64,000 nucleotides of DNA from Notospermus geniculatus (GCA_002633025.1 NMRB01000413.1:54078-118077), one strand, 5' to 3'. Counted from the stretch's first letter, positions 1 through 10,173 are shown. Notes: generated by a model not told the origin, from the sequence alone. Program-made: numbers and translations.

Positions 1-611
1 TGTTACATAACAAAGGGTTAAAATTAGGTTGACCCAAATACATGAGATATATGACCAAGTAACTATACCACACTATGTTGAAAACCGCATCCAATTATCT
101 TGTTTTATCTCGACGATATTTGAAAAACACTCTGTCCATTTACTTATTTGAAAGACTGTACCTTTTATCTTTCTCGTCTCTGCAGTTGTAATTTGCGGAC
201 GCGCAAATACGTGATTAAATGCGCAGGACCGTTTTTTTTGGGCAGTGTTGAAAGTACCGCCCCTCGATCGGACGATTTTCGGCCAATTGGCCGACGCTAT
301 ATTTAAACGCCGTTGTTCAACTGAACGACGCAGTTCGATTGGCGGCAACTGGCGATCGGTAGATTGAAATGCGTGCCATTCCTTCGAGCTGCGCAGTTCG
401 ATTGACCGATAACTGGCGATCGGGCGAAAATTCCTGACTGCTTACTCAGGGGTTTAGTTAGAGGGAGTTTAGGCTCCAGGAAGTCAAGTACTTCCAAACA
501 ATTTTAAACTTCTAATTAATGTATTTAAGCTTATGAAGTACATTTAGACATCCAAGAAAAGCCCCAATACTTCCTGATTTTTGGGTTCCTGTCCAAAAAT
601 GTTAACTGAAC
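1..611. other. No gene recognised
   Basis: No supported exon. An imperfect direct repeat of about 35 bp built on GCAGTTCGATTG occurs near 329 and 392. Any further AMACR exons would be expected in this direction, but none was recognised here, so the gene probably continues beyond position 1. Confidence 0.5.
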
Positions 612-716
612 CCCTGCTTACTGTCCCATGTGAAGGACGTGAAGGGCCAGGGATGATTAATCCTACTTAGCCCAGGCTGGATTTGAATCCAGGACCTGCC
701 GCTTGCTAAGCAGTCT
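612..716 (-). repeat. Partial tRNA-derived SINE (family S1)
   Basis: On the minus strand this matches the head of the S1 SINE seen at 7641, 18895 and 21895. It has a B-box-like GGATTTGAATCC core, an AGCGGCAGGTCC-type segment, and then the sequence that reads on the plus strand as CTTACTGTCCCATGTGAAGG. Only the first half of the element is present. Confidence 0.65.
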
Positions 717-772
717 TAAAGTTGGGTTACAAGAGTGAATGTCCTGCAGATAATGGCAGGCAGCAAAACCAC

Positions 773-971
773 TCGTAAAATTTTTCCATCCATGAGTTCT
801 CATAAATCTTTACTGGGTATTCATCACAGTCATACCTTTGAGCAAATCTGCATAAAACTTGGGTTCAAGGGAGCCCACAGACATGTATTTTCCATCAGAT
901 GTTTTGTAAGTCTCGTAAAAATGTTGGCCACCGTCGAGGAGATTGGTCCCACGAGCACTGTTTCGAAATGT
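773..971 (-). pseudogene. AMACR: AMACR exon 5, frame-disrupted
   Basis: One minus-strand frame gives [20 protein letters not shown] followed by [20 protein letters not shown], an unmistakable AMACR segment. Two problems are visible. The only plausible acceptor directly upstream (ctcctag at 972-978) enters in the wrong phase for exon 4, and earlier acceptors meet in-frame stops. About 30 bases before the end, the frame must shift between LLKG and [17 protein letters not shown] to stay homologous. Assembly error, an unrecognised micro-exon or a decayed gene would each explain this. The left edge (donor near gtggtt at 767-772) is approximate. Confidence 0.6.
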
Positions 972-3900
972 CTAGGAGGTATGGCATCAGACTTTCCTAA
1001 TCTGACATGCCGGGAAATCGCGTCTCAGAGCGTCTTACTTTCAAAATTTTCCTGGGGGAGTTCCCCAGACCCCCTGCCAAGTCAGCGCAGGTGAAGCACA
1101 AGCCGATGGCTCGCATGAGTCCAGTGGCCTCTACCTTCAGAACCCACCCTGAGAGAAAATCCTCGATCCACCCCTGATGTGGGGTACTTAGCAAGTCAAG
1201 ATTGGATTTCTTAACTCACCTACATAAGCAGCACCGGCCGTCATGCTGGCATCGATTACTTGGCCCTTGCCTGAGCGACTCCTCTCGAACAAGGCGGCCA
1301 TGATACCCATTGCACAGGTCAGTCCACCACCAGCAAAGTCAGCTATTAGATTTATAGGTGCATATGGATTCTCTCCCTTACGCCCCAGTCTTGACAAAAC
1401 ACCTGGAAGGAGAATGAGAAATCCTGAAAGCAGCTCAAAATTTATCAAGTGAGCCAGCATCATCCATTTAAAAACGTGAGGCATACAATTCCAAAATAGA
1501 ATCATACTAAAATTTGAGAAGTGTTTGTTTGTTTGGTGTACCGGTAGGTGTGTTCGCGATTTTCTCCAAGACTGACGAATGGATCGCCACCAAACTTGGT
1601 ATGCACACCCAGACAGACCTGGGAAGTGTCCTTACGAAGCCCGAATTTGATATGACATATACATTGTTGTCAAAATATCAAGATATTAATGAAAATAACA
1701 ATGCTGTTTACACCTTTTGACATCACGACGTTATCGAGATTTCCGTGACGTCGCCAACATCATTGCTTCCCCCAAGCGCTCCTAATGTGACGCATCTCAC
1801 GTCAGGCCTAGACTAATCAGAATTCTTGATTTAGCAGTTCCCCACTGAACGGGTATTGCCCAGTTCAAAAAAATATGAGAGACACAATACCTGAAGTTGC
1901 TATGTAGTTGATATCATGGCCAGCTTTGCCAGAATATGGTCCAACTTGCCCGTAGCCCGTCAACCTGGCATAAATCAGACGAGGGTTTATTGAAAGAAGT
2001 CGATCTGGACCAAGATTCATTCTCTCCATCACGCCTGAAGATAAGAGAGAGCATCAGTGGGGAAATGTCCTCCGTTTCAGACTCTGCTGTCAGAATGACA
2101 CAGTGGTAACATTGCAGACCTGCCACAGGGGTGGATCCAGAATCATGGGAAAGAGGGGGCACAGCCAGTGCACATCATGGAAAACCTCGGCCAAATTCTA
2201 ACATCTTTTCAAACTTTCGAAATTTCCCGGTCAATTTTAAAGATTTTCCACAAAATAGAGAGGGCAAATGCCGGGTGTGCCCCCCTTGGATCCGCCCCTG
2301 TGCCAAGGGTGTTCTGATACCTTGCTGGAGCTTGGGCAAGATTTTGCTGGAGAATGGGCCATTTTGAGTTTGCCTTGTTTGAGCATCTGAAACGTGATCA
2401 ACTTTTCAAAGTTTTGCACAAAACCAAACGGCGCATAATGTCCTTCAGCGAAGGGCGGCGATTGGTCAGATAGCATTGGCGGTAAAACACTGATTACAGA
2501 AACAAATCACAGATGGTGCAAGCGCTACCTGAGCAGACGTTAGTCAGCAATAAGCGGTTGGAAAACGCAGTTTGTGAAATAGGGGAAAAATTTTCCTGAT
2601 ACCCCCGTCACACTGAGGCAGAATGAGTAGGAATGCCGTTGGAATGACAATTCGTAGTTCATTCCTGGACATTCGAAGTGCATTCTAAAAATTCTGACTG
2701 GATTCTGACTGCATTCCTAATGTTCCGGCCCATTCCTGTGGTCTGTCAGAATGTCTTGGACATGTTCGAAATTATCGAGGTGCATTCCAAGTATCCTTTG
2801 AAGCTCTCCCGAATCCGGCTCGAATTTTGCAAACTTTCTCATTCTGGCTGGTTCTGCTTGACTCCTGCTGATTTGAACTAAGTGTGACAGGGGTATAAAG
2901 AGCTTCACTTTTGGGGAAATGCGTGAGATTACACACAACTCAAGGGAGTGCGGGAGAACAGGTGTAAATAAGCGTGAGTCTCCCGCGAAATGCGTGAGAT
3001 TTGGCAGCTCTGACATTGGCACCTCTGAAATCTGAGTCACCAGTTTGATTCCCAGTTCGACCTACACTTCCTGTGAGGGCAGCTAGGGGTGTAGCTAGCT
3101 TTTATGGCCTGGGGGGCAAAATTGCTCGAGTCTGGAGGGCGAATTATGTAAGCTTCCAGAACTTCACTATTATGGCTTTCAAGGCATAATCACAAGTTCT
3201 AAATACAGTTCCTGATCCAGCAGCCATCCATCAGTCGCACCTGGTCTGAATGGTTCCACAAGAACATCAGCCGTCTTACAAAGCCTGGCAACAACTTCTT
3301 GGCCCTCTCTCTTCTTCGTGTTAACTTGGATGGACTTCTTTCCACGAGCAAGGCAGTCCATGGACTCACGGAGTTTAGTCTGAAAATGAAAGGGTTGGAA
3401 ATCATCCACAGGTTAATATGAGGCACAAAAACTTCATCCTCCCACAGCAGGGCTTTGGTCTCGTTCCTCTTCATACACTTATGTGAGCGGATGAAGAGGA
3501 GCGAGGTAAAAACTCCTGCTGTGGGAGGATGAAAAACTTGGGATACATGGTATTTTTTGCATGCAAATATTGAGCAATCTCTCTCAATTCGGGAAAGTTC
3601 CGAATTCGGAAACGTTTCTGATTTTGGAAGCCCAGTGATTCCAATATTGGCAACGTTTCCTTTTTCGGAAGCGGTTTTCGATTCCAATATCGGAATCGGC
3701 GTAGGCCTACTTGCGCGGTGGGCCTAATCGGGATAAGAGTATCAAAAATCGGGAAGTGTATTTTTCCATTAACAGATGGCAGCACCTGTGACCTTGTATT
3801 TCATGGCGTACAATCTGAATTGCTGGCGTAAGTTGGCTGCAATCATCGATAATCATCCATTATCATCATCAAAAGGGTTGGTTGTGCCAGAATCTCTGGG

Positions 3901-5211
3901 CTTCCAAATTCAGAAATGTTCTCGATATTGGAATCGAAAATTGCTTCCAAAAAAAGAAATGTTGCCAAAGTTGGAAACGTTTCCAATTTTGGAACTGTCC
4001 CGAACTGCTCTGCCTCCGTCTCATAGGACGAGGGGAAAATTTAGAGCAAGGACTTTTCAAACTTTCTTATGACATGGTACTGATGGATGCCTCCTTTAAC
4101 ATGGGCCATTGAACTATCTTTTTTGAAGATGGGGATTTGGCCTAGTGGTTTGAGGCGTGCTGTCCCTTAGTGCTGGCGATTGATGCCTCATGCGAGGGTC
4201 CGTGGGTTCGAATCTGGAAGAAGGACGTGATGACCTTCACCTTGGAAACCCGTTTCTATTTTCATATTTCTTATGACATGAGGTTCAATTCATCTGAATG
4301 TAAGAATAGACCGTTTCAAATTGACGCGAACGACAAAGATCTGTGCACTTCCGCCGAAATCTCAACCACATCCTCGATATGAAGCTGAATGACGTGACGC
4401 AGACAACCCCACGACAGTGACGTCGAAGACGTTGCATCAGAGACGACCATTGCTGAATTATGCATTGCGTCACATCAGCTGGTTTGAGATCGAGGTTCTG
4501 GTTGAGATTTCGGCAGAAGTGCGCAGATCTGCAAATTTGAGAATCGTCTATTGCAATCTTCATGTTTCTCCACTTATTATGAATTTATCTAAATTGATGC
4601 TTTAGATTTTTAGCGGCGTTTGCTCTTCAATCTCTCTCGCCAATAGACGATATCACTCCAAGAGTGCAGCACCTGGCGGGGCAGCGTCATGACGTCCTGC
4701 ACGTCATTTCATGATGTCTTGAGGTGAGACAAAAAAAATCAAATTGTTTCACGACGTCATGATCGCTGAAACTTGATTTTTTTTCGAGTCACGTCATGGC
4801 ATTCAGAAATGACATGCAGGACGTCATGACGCTGCCCCGTCAGGTGCTGCACTCTTTTGGAGTGATAGAGTAAACCATATTTTCGCGACGCTAAATGTTC
4901 ACGATTTTGGTGATCTACGAATTCGCGACGAATAAATATTCACGCGATTGGAACCCTTCAGCTTCAAAAGAATAATAAGAAGAGTAATTTTCGCGCGATT
5001 TATGTTCGCGTTTTGACCCTTGAACGCGAAAATATAACGCGCGCGAAAATTTCACGGTTTACAGTATTCATGGTATAGAGGCAACTCCAATAACAATACT
5101 AACTTGGTCTATTCTAATAACTTTAGCACCGAAGTCGGACAACACCATTCCACAAAATGGCCCTGGTGCAAGGCCAGCAAACTCTATCACACGAATTCCT
5201 GCTAATGCCAT
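773..5211 (-). CDS. AMACR: Alpha-methylacyl-CoA racemase gene, 5' part
   Basis: The encoded enzyme is a type III CoA-transferase-family racemase. It interconverts the 2R and 2S forms of 2-methyl-branched acyl-CoAs such as pristanoyl-CoA and bile-acid intermediates in peroxisomes and mitochondria. Exons 1-4 (5104-5211, 3241-3379, 1891-2034, 1220-1402) join in frame into 191 residues. They start [17 protein letters not shown], which closely matches the vertebrate N-terminus. The catalytic His of AGHDINY falls at residue 122 and the catalytic Asp of ADFAGGG at residue 152, the same numbers I recall for the human enzyme. The start was chosen at the ATG at 5211 because homology begins exactly there; an upstream in-frame ATG at 5253 adds 14 unrelated residues. 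The fifth homologous segment (about 773-971) is frame-broken. The C-terminal half of about 150 residues is outside the window. The introns are filled with foldback repeats. Confidence 0.93.
1220..1402 (-). CDS. AMACR: AMACR exon 4
   Basis: Phase 1 in and out; acceptor ccttccag, donor gtgagt. It reads [18 protein letters not shown], then ADFAGGG with the catalytic Asp152, then [19 protein letters not shown]. Confidence 0.94.
1891..2034 (-). CDS. AMACR: AMACR exon 3
   Basis: Phase 1 in and out; acceptor cttcag, donor gtattg. It encodes [30 protein letters not shown] and AGHDINY, whose histidine is the catalytic base His122. Confidence 0.94.
2126..2303. repeat. MITE-like element, family GGATCC-TIR (copy 1)
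   Basis: The ends are AGGGGTGGATCCA and TTGGATCCGCCCCTG, a terminal inverted repeat shared with copies at 6232 and 30714. The interiors also share TCAATTTTA/TAAAATTGA-like blocks. It lies upstream of AMACR exon 3. Confidence 0.6.
2598..2897. repeat. MITE-like element with CCCCGTCACACT ends
   Basis: It begins ATACCCCCGTCACACTGAG and ends with AAGTGTGACAGGGGTAT. The interior is rich in CATTC/GAATG words. Related CCCC-ATCACACT ends occur at 27704-27960 and 34500-34612. Confidence 0.55.
3241..3379 (-). CDS. AMACR: AMACR exon 2
   Basis: The acceptor is ttttcag and the donor is gtgcga; phase 0 in, phase 1 out. It reads [19 protein letters not shown] to [10 protein letters not shown], matching the family segment LGRGKRSLVLDL...SDVLLEPFR. 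Confidence 0.93.
3432..3538. repeat. Palindromic element CATCCTCCCACAGCAGG (copy 1)
   Basis: A foldback of about 107 bp. The left end TCATCCTCCCACAGCAGG is mirrored at the right end by CCTGCTGTGGGAGGATGA, and the interior also pairs (GGTCTCGTTCCTCTTCAT against ATGAAGAGGAGCGAGG). A second copy is at 44322-44437. Confidence 0.7.
3575..4010. repeat. Large imperfect foldback in AMACR intron 1
   Basis: About 110 bp near 3590-3700 (TTCGGAAACGTTTC, CGATTCCAATATCG) is found inverted at about 3885-4010. The spacer of about 190 bp carries no recognised coding sequence. Confidence 0.6.
4130..4250 (+). repeat. tRNA-derived SINE head (family S2)
   Basis: It begins GGGGATTTGGCCTAGTGGTT (A-box-like) and has GTGGGTTCGAATCTGG (B-box-like) about 65 bp later. 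This is the layout of a tRNA-derived SINE, but there is no cloverleaf with a matching acceptor stem. Confidence 0.6.
4300..4545. repeat. Foldback element shared with 28275-28500 (copy 1)
   Basis: It contains CACTTCCGCCGAAATC near the left end and GATTTCGGCAGAAGTG near the right end, and reads CACGACAGTGACGTCGAAGA in the middle. The element near 28275 has the same blocks. Confidence 0.65.
4650..4870. repeat. Long hairpin element with TGACGTCATGA-type words
   Basis: Arms of about 60 bp: ATCACTCCAAGAGTGCAGCA at the left pairs with TGCTGCACTCTTTTGGAGTG at the right, followed inward by GGGGCAGCGTCATGACGTCC and its complement. TA dinucleotides at both ends suggest a Tc1/mariner-type MITE. Confidence 0.7.
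4869..5063. repeat. MITE-like element with GTAAACC ends
   Basis: It begins GTAAACCATATTTTCGCG and ends GCGCGAAAATTTCACGGTTTAC, a terminal inverted repeat with TTCGCG words in the interior. It abuts the AMACR exon 1 donor. Confidence 0.65.
5104..5211 (-). CDS. AMACR: AMACR exon 1
   Basis: 36 codons from the ATG to ...VIRIDQ. The donor is gttagt and the exon ends in phase 0. It carries the SGLAPGPFC-type CoA-transferase N-terminal motif as [20 protein letters not shown]. Confidence 0.93.
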
Positions 5212-5250
5212 CTTCCTGCGTCTGGAATAAAAGTGATAGAAAGCATATAA

Positions 5251-5300
5251 CAAGAGGCCTATGGGCCTTGCGCTCAGCTGACATGGTAATAGCTAGGAGT
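5251..5300. repeat. Dispersed-repeat fragment AACAAGAGGCCTATGGGCCTT
   Basis: The string ACAAGAGGCCTATGGGCCTT followed by GCGCTCAGCTGAC lies just upstream of the AMACR start. I associate this motif with an abundant dispersed repeat of lophotrochozoan genomes; that is from memory and is weak evidence. Confidence 0.35.
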
Positions 5301-5730
5301 TCTTGGAGTGTTGGCCATTGTGGGAAATGGTTTAGGAGGTGGTGAAGACATTCATTGTTGTGCAAATGTTGTTTATTGATTAAAGGAGTTCGACATCCAA
5401 GTTGTAAACAAACCAGTTTGTTTACAAACAGTGGTCGGCAAACTAGTTTTATTCCTTCGTGAAGGTGGCAGCACCAGTAGCACCCCGTGATCGTTAGACT
5501 GGTGCCCGGTCCAATGCAACTCACTCAACCACTCACTGGTTCTCTATCCACGCTGTGCTGCCACCTATTATCGGTGATGTGTACTGAAGTGAATATCTAG
5601 TCTTGCGCAGCCAACCGTTTCGTTCTGCAGGTACTGAGACACAAACGTTCGATCCTCAGATTCGGCTGGGTGACCGAGACTAGTGAATATCGTGTTTACA
5701 ACTTGGACGTCCAGCTCCTTTAAGATTATG
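5301..5730. other. AMACR upstream region, no gene recognised
   Basis: It contains a short inverted pair around CCAGTTTGTTTACAAACAGT (about 5410-5430). No exon or promoter element could be assigned with confidence. Confidence 0.4.
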
Positions 5731-5793
5731 AAATGGTCCATGGACCATGTGCTCACTGGGTTGGACATAATAGTCTAATGACAGAGGGAGGTA
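5731..5793. repeat. Repeat found inverted at 50780-50842
   Basis: The segment with GGTCCATGGACC, TGTGCTCACTGGGTTGGACA and AATAGTCTAATGACAGAGGG occurs in opposite orientation inside intron 58 of the giant gene. It is a dispersed element end about 60 bp long. Confidence 0.7.
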
Positions 5794-6231
5794 CAGTCAT
5801 TGACAAAAGTTTATCTCCACCGTTGATCGTCCATAACTTCCTTATAAAGTGAAGAAATTTGATGCGGTTTTCAGCAAATAATNGCTGTAGACGATCTGAG
5901 TCGCAGCTGTGATAGAGTCATACCCATACTAAGTTTCAAGTGTTCGTAAGTACTGATCCACTGTGAGTCCACGTGAAGTTTGAGAGATTTTGAAGAGCGA
6001 CCGAACACTTGATAGGCCCGGGGATAGGCCCAATCGTCCATCTGTTTACGAATGGATGATTGTTGTTGAAATTGTGGGATGGAAAATGATGATCGAACTC
6101 AAGATGTTGTAAGTACTTTTCTCTTGTAGGCCTATGCGCGCATGAATTGTGAGAGTGAAGTAGACATTGTCTGCTGTAGTAGAAGAGGACGAATGAATGG
6201 CTATTAAACAACTGACGGGAAACAGGCGCGG

Positions 6232-6385
6232 ATCCAAGGGGGGCGCACGCCCCCCCCCTTCGGCCAACAAATCTGTAAAATTGACCGTGAAATTCTGAAA
6301 CTTTGAGCAAATCATTGAATTTCACTGCAGATTTCAACGTTAGCACAATGCGCCCCCTCCTTTCCGAAATCGTGGATCCGCCCCT
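6232..6385. repeat. MITE-like element, family GGATCC-TIR (copy 2)
   Basis: It has GCGGATCCAAGGGGGGC at the left and GTGGATCCGCCCCTGG at the right. The interior reads GGCCAACAAATCTGTAAAAT, shared almost exactly with the copy at 30714. Confidence 0.65.
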
Positions 6386-6572
6386 GGAAGATGTAGGCCT
6401 ATTCGAGTGAGAACACGGTAGCCTAGGGCCATATCTAATTCAATGGTTCCAGGGCCAATTACGTCCAATGGTTGATGAAATGAGTGGTCGAATACACTAC
6501 CCTTCCCGAAATTCAGCAACCAGCGGAAACGCTCCAATGGAAAGCCACACTATTACCTTGTTTTAATACACT

Positions 6573-6760
6573 ACATAAAAGTCCGGGCTCAGCCCGGGCT
6601 GAGCACGTTTTTTTTGCGTTTACACCTATGAATCGCCGTGTCTAAATAAAGCCCGGGCTTTCAAAACCCATACATGCCGCGTACATGCTCAAAAAGCCCG
6701 GGCTTATTTCAGACCCGGGCTTCGAAATGTCCGGGCTTTTTTCAGACAGGTGTAACCACG
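6573..6760. repeat. Cluster of GCCCGGGC palindromes
   Basis: The octamer GCCCGGGC or a one-base variant occurs repeatedly in under 200 bp, in contexts such as CAGCCCGGGCTG and AAGCCCGGGCTT. The outer parts pair imperfectly (ACACCT against AGGTGT), so this is probably a foldback element. Confidence 0.6.
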
Positions 6761-7640
6761 GCTATGATTACCTCTGGATGCGAAAGGGTTCGAAAGAGAA
6801 AGCAAAGCCATTTTTTCGAGTAGAATCATGTTTTCAAGAAAATTTCGACAGGCAAATCGGAATTCGAGTCCATTTTCTCCGGCAAACAGTCTTCGTTCCG
6901 CTTTTTGAGATAACCACACTTAAAGCTGAGAAGACACCTAAACGCCGGCGCTGTGAAGGCGAAATAAGGCTGACCGCCGCTCCGCAGGTCAGAAATAATC
7001 TGCGGACGGCGGGTCTTATTGTAATGCTTCACAATGCTAGACTGGTTCCTTATCGTACCCCTGGTTACCTGGCGGCACAATCTGGAACCAGTCTACCTTA
7101 TTCATAATGCCAGCGCGGTAAAGGTGACTTGTCAGCTTTAAACCGTTGCGACTGACGGCCGAGATTGGAACGCTGAAGAAGAAAACAGAAGNTTGGGGGG
7201 GGGGGGGTACTACACCGTCAGTTCCACAGACTAATGATCAATTTCTTTCCAGCCGGAATGATCACGAGTCAGTGCCGTCACCAAACTTCCGACTATTCCC
7301 GAAACGCGGCGAAGACCGAACCGAGATGATTCGATGCTGCACTACTTACCGACCTTGCCATTCGGTTTGGAAATGGTATTATCCTGTTTCCGCTGCCGTG
7401 ACACATTTGTCCATGCATGTATACCACGGCGAATTCGAACTACCATCATCCGATAAACCTTTGCACTGAGACAAACAAGCGTCCCCCTGGGCTGCGACTC
7501 TTCCGGATATGAGGTAGAGCGACACTAAAGGAAACGATAGGTGGCGCTTTTAGGTTAGTCCTGCCCAGTCCAAGAGATAGTGGCAACTTCTGTCAAGGTC
7601 GATTGTTAGAATGTATTTGATTTTCCATCATTTTCCGAAA
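6761..7640. other. No gene recognised
   Basis: Short open frames on both strands here have no recognisable domain, splice context or composition. A homopolymer run GGGGGGGGGGGG near 7195 follows an ambiguous base. Confidence 0.4.
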
Positions 7641-8252
7641 TTGGCCCTGGTAAGTACGGAATAGGCCAGCCATCTCGGGCTACTCTTGCTCCTCCCTTGG
7701 ATGGGTCTTTTACTTGCCCTTGCAAAGGTACAGCACACCGTGGCTTAAGCCCCGTTTATACAGAGGACGGTTTGCGGTCCGGCGTCCGGCGTGCGTTTTC
7801 CGTCCCGAATGCCTCAACGTATTTTCTTATAACCGTTTATACAGAGCACGGCCACCGCATTCGCCGTTCCGGTGTCCGGACGCCGCGCCGCATTGAATGC
7901 CTCCAGAGCAATTTGTCGACGGCCGCCGCAACGGCGGACGGGCGGACGGGCCTGAACCAATCAGCGCACTGTTTTAATACCACGTGACGAAGGAGATTAT
8001 CACGATTGGCTGCCGTCGAGAAAACCGTGCCCGTTCACCGCATCCTGTTGGAACGACAAGCCGCATTGCCGTTCCGGCGGCCGTAACCGTATGCCGGACG
8101 CCGGACCGTAAACCGTGCTGTGTATAAACGGGGCTTTACTGTCCCTTGTGACGGACGTTAAAAGAGCCGGGAATGAATTCCCATTGGGCTGGATTCGAAC
8201 CCGAGACCTGCCGCTTGCTGAGCAGACGTGATAACCATGGCTATCAGGGCTT
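7641..8252 (-). repeat. tRNA-derived SINE (S1) interrupted by a MITE
   Basis: On the minus strand, 8252-8139 carries the tRNA-like head (GGTTATCACGTCTGCTCAGC, GGTTCGAATCCAGCCC) and 7744-7641 carries the tail ending CCAGGGCCAA. Together they reconstitute the S1 element seen uninterrupted at 18895 and 21895. The insertion at 7748-8135 splits it. Confidence 0.85.
7748..8135. mobile_element. Nested MITE with TTA target duplication
   Basis: The terminal inverted repeat is AGCCCCGTTTATACA, continuing ...ACGGTTTGCGGTCCGGCG, and is mirrored at the right end. TTA at 7745-7747 and 8136-8138 flanks it as a direct repeat. A TTA/TWA duplication fits the PIF/Harbinger type. A second internal GTTTATACAGAGCACGG copy lies near 7830. 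No transposase is encoded. Confidence 0.85.
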
Positions 8253-8301
8253 CTCCTTTTTACTAAACGTTTTACTAAACTTTTTGCTTTTTTAGGTGAG
8301 T

Positions 8302-8334
8302 GGCCTACTTTCTAAAAATTTTAGAAAGTAGGCC
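8302..8334. repeat. Perfect 33-bp palindrome
   Basis: GGCCTACTTTCTAAAA is followed by a single central base and its exact reverse complement. It lies in the intron downstream of the left-hand leader exon (minus strand). Confidence 0.9.
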
Positions 8335-8493
8335 AGTCACCCAAGGATGATCCGTTTGAAAATGCTCCCTTGAGGCGTCATCCTTAGTTTTGACGGGGGT
8401 GGGTTCCGCGAGGGGCTCGGATGCGGATTTAGGGGAAGAAGGGCCGAAGTGGCGCCCTATGCGCAAAGGTATGTCGTAAAGAAAACAACTTAC

Positions 8494-8539
8494 TGATAGT
8501 GAGCACAAATAGTGCATAGATTTTTGTCCAGTACCCCAT
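8494..8539 (-). CDS. Leader exon of left-hand duplicate (signal peptide)
   Basis: ATG at 8539 opens MGYWTKIYALFVLTI, then the donor gtaagt in phase 1. This is the same length (46 nt), phase and hydrophobic pattern as the leader exon at 10785-10830. The noncoding part of the exon extends to an acceptor at 8561-8562 (ttttcag). The cysteine-rich second coding exon was not found downstream, where a SINE and MITE lie, so this copy may be a pseudogene or may use a different second exon. Confidence 0.6.
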
Positions 8540-8653
8540 ATTGTTGGTTTTCTTGTCCTCCTGAAAAGTGAAATGAAGGGGTTTGGGGTAAATTCAGAAA
8601 TCGGGACCGCGGAGGACGCCAACAGATCGTCCCTTGAATTAAAAACTACTCAC

Positions 8654-8720
8654 CTGAGGTGGAATCTACTGTTTTCCGTGTGATAGCTCCAGATTCTGGC
8701 AGACGAATGAAGCGGCTATC
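8654..8720 (-). other. 5' noncoding exon of left-hand duplicate
   Basis: It ends in CCACCTCAG with donor gtgagt at 8653. It aligns base by base with the exon ending at 11115, including GAATCTGGAGCT. The upstream edge (transcription start) is not defined. A CCAAT-box-like AGCCAATCACAT follows at about 8762 and is conserved in the other copy. Confidence 0.55.
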
Positions 8721-8779
8721 GAGAGACCGACAATATTCAGTCGGTAGTGGCGCGTGCAACCAGCCAATCACATCTGGAG

Positions 8780-9700
8780 TTTAGTCCACGGTGTCCCTCT
8801 TCAGCCAATAGGTTTCAAAGTCCATCTAAATTGGTCCGCATCATCGCGGACACCAACCTCGTCCCTAGTCTGTCAATCGACCGATTTTCAATTGGGCCTA
8901 CTTGTTTCCTGCGCAACAGCTGCCTGAAGACGCTTCAAACACACTTGTGCATGGAGGCCTGAAACGCTCCACGGTTTCGACTTGTCGGCGTCAACCGCTC
9001 TTGGTTGCTACGGATGCGCGCGCACATCCGGTTGGCAAACCAAAATGTCTGATGTCCGAAGTAGGCCTAGGAATTCAATTCAATGCCTCTCAAATAGTCA
9101 TCTGCACACAAGGAGAATTCTCGCCGAAGATATCTTAAGGACTAGGACCATAAGCTCTGAGCTCGGGAAAAAATAAGAAGAAGAAATAACGGCAAAACCA
9201 TTTTTTTGCGTTATGTCACTTTTTCAAGATTATTGACAGAGAAATCGGGAATTCCGAGTCCATGCGGATTTTGAAGAAACAGGTGGTAGTATGATGAAAG
9301 AGTCAAAGTTCCTCACCGCCATCTGTTGTTGGGCACGGTGATCTGGAAAGCAGGAGGAGAACGGAAGGATACCACTTGTCTCAAAACAGCGGCGCACACA
9401 GGCAGACGAATGGAGACGAAATTCTTTGTTATTACTGACGATCGCATTATTCAACCCTTACATTGAAGTCATGTGTCACAACTGCTGGCGCTGATTGGTC
9501 AGTCGGAGAAATTCGTCTCCGTCGCAAAACCCCGCACGCGCTGAGACAAAAAGCCCCGCTTAATGGCTTAACGTATTGTTGGGGGGACATCACATATCGG
9601 GAGACTTTAGATTCTATTACACGACCTCAGCGTTCGGGCAACCGATTGTTGACTTCAGCCTGACCATTACATACATGTAGATTTGCGTGCCTTTAAAGTT
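8780..9700. other. No gene recognised
   Basis: This sequence separates the two leader duplicates. Open frames are short and unlike any family I know, and no splice-supported exon is visible. Confidence 0.4.
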
Positions 9701-9710
9701 ACAGGTGCTT

Positions 9711-9893
9711 TAAGCCTGCCGCACACGGGAGCTATCTGCTGAGCAAAAAAGTCATTCGAGACTGTTTGCTCAGCAGATAACTCACCGAAAAATACGCGCA
9801 CACCCAAACTTTCTGCCTCGCGAGGCAAAAAACTCACCGAAATTACGCGCACACGCGAGCTATCCGCTGAGCAAGTGTGCGGCAGCCTTTATG
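9711..9893. repeat. MITE-like element with GCCGCACAC ends
   Basis: The left end AAGCCTGCCGCACACGGGAG is mirrored by GTGTGCGGCAGCCTTTA at the right. Internally CTGCTGAGCAAA/TTTGCTCAGCAG forms a second hairpin and ACTCACCGAAAAATACGCGC is repeated in direct orientation. Confidence 0.7.
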
Positions 9894-9967
9894 AATTCGG
9901 TCCTTCAAAACCGATCGGTCACTACATGTAGGCCTACTTACCGAACTTGGGCGAGGAAACGATATAA

Positions 9968-10173
9968 TTAACACTTCCTCCTGCATTCTTTTTGTTCCTC
10001 CTCTCCCGATAACTTCTTACACCCCCTAGCACATTCCATCTGCTTTAACTCTTCAACTAGATATTTGACCCGTGTGGCATCCTGACTACATAACCTATCG
10101 CAGTCAGTCTTGGCGCCCAGTTCCTGGCGGCACAGACCAACACACTCGTCCGCTCCGGAGACACAATAGGACG
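9968..10173 (-). CDS. Cysteine-rich exon of CX3C protein
   Basis: The acceptor is cgttttag at 10174-10181. It reads SYCVSGADECVGLC to KECRRKC and stop TAA at 9968. The probable signal cleavage is after VSGA, just before the first CX3C pair. The exon continues noncoding to 9942 (donor gtaagt). Confidence 0.78.

Noticed and set aside
1188-1505. Minus-strand frame read as a complete 105-residue gene
   Set aside because: Only 1220-1402 is coding (AMACR exon 4); the ends are intron read-through.
2717-3040. 107-residue minus-strand open frame
   Set aside because: It overlaps the CATTC-rich MITE at 2598-2897 and shows no protein similarity or splice context.
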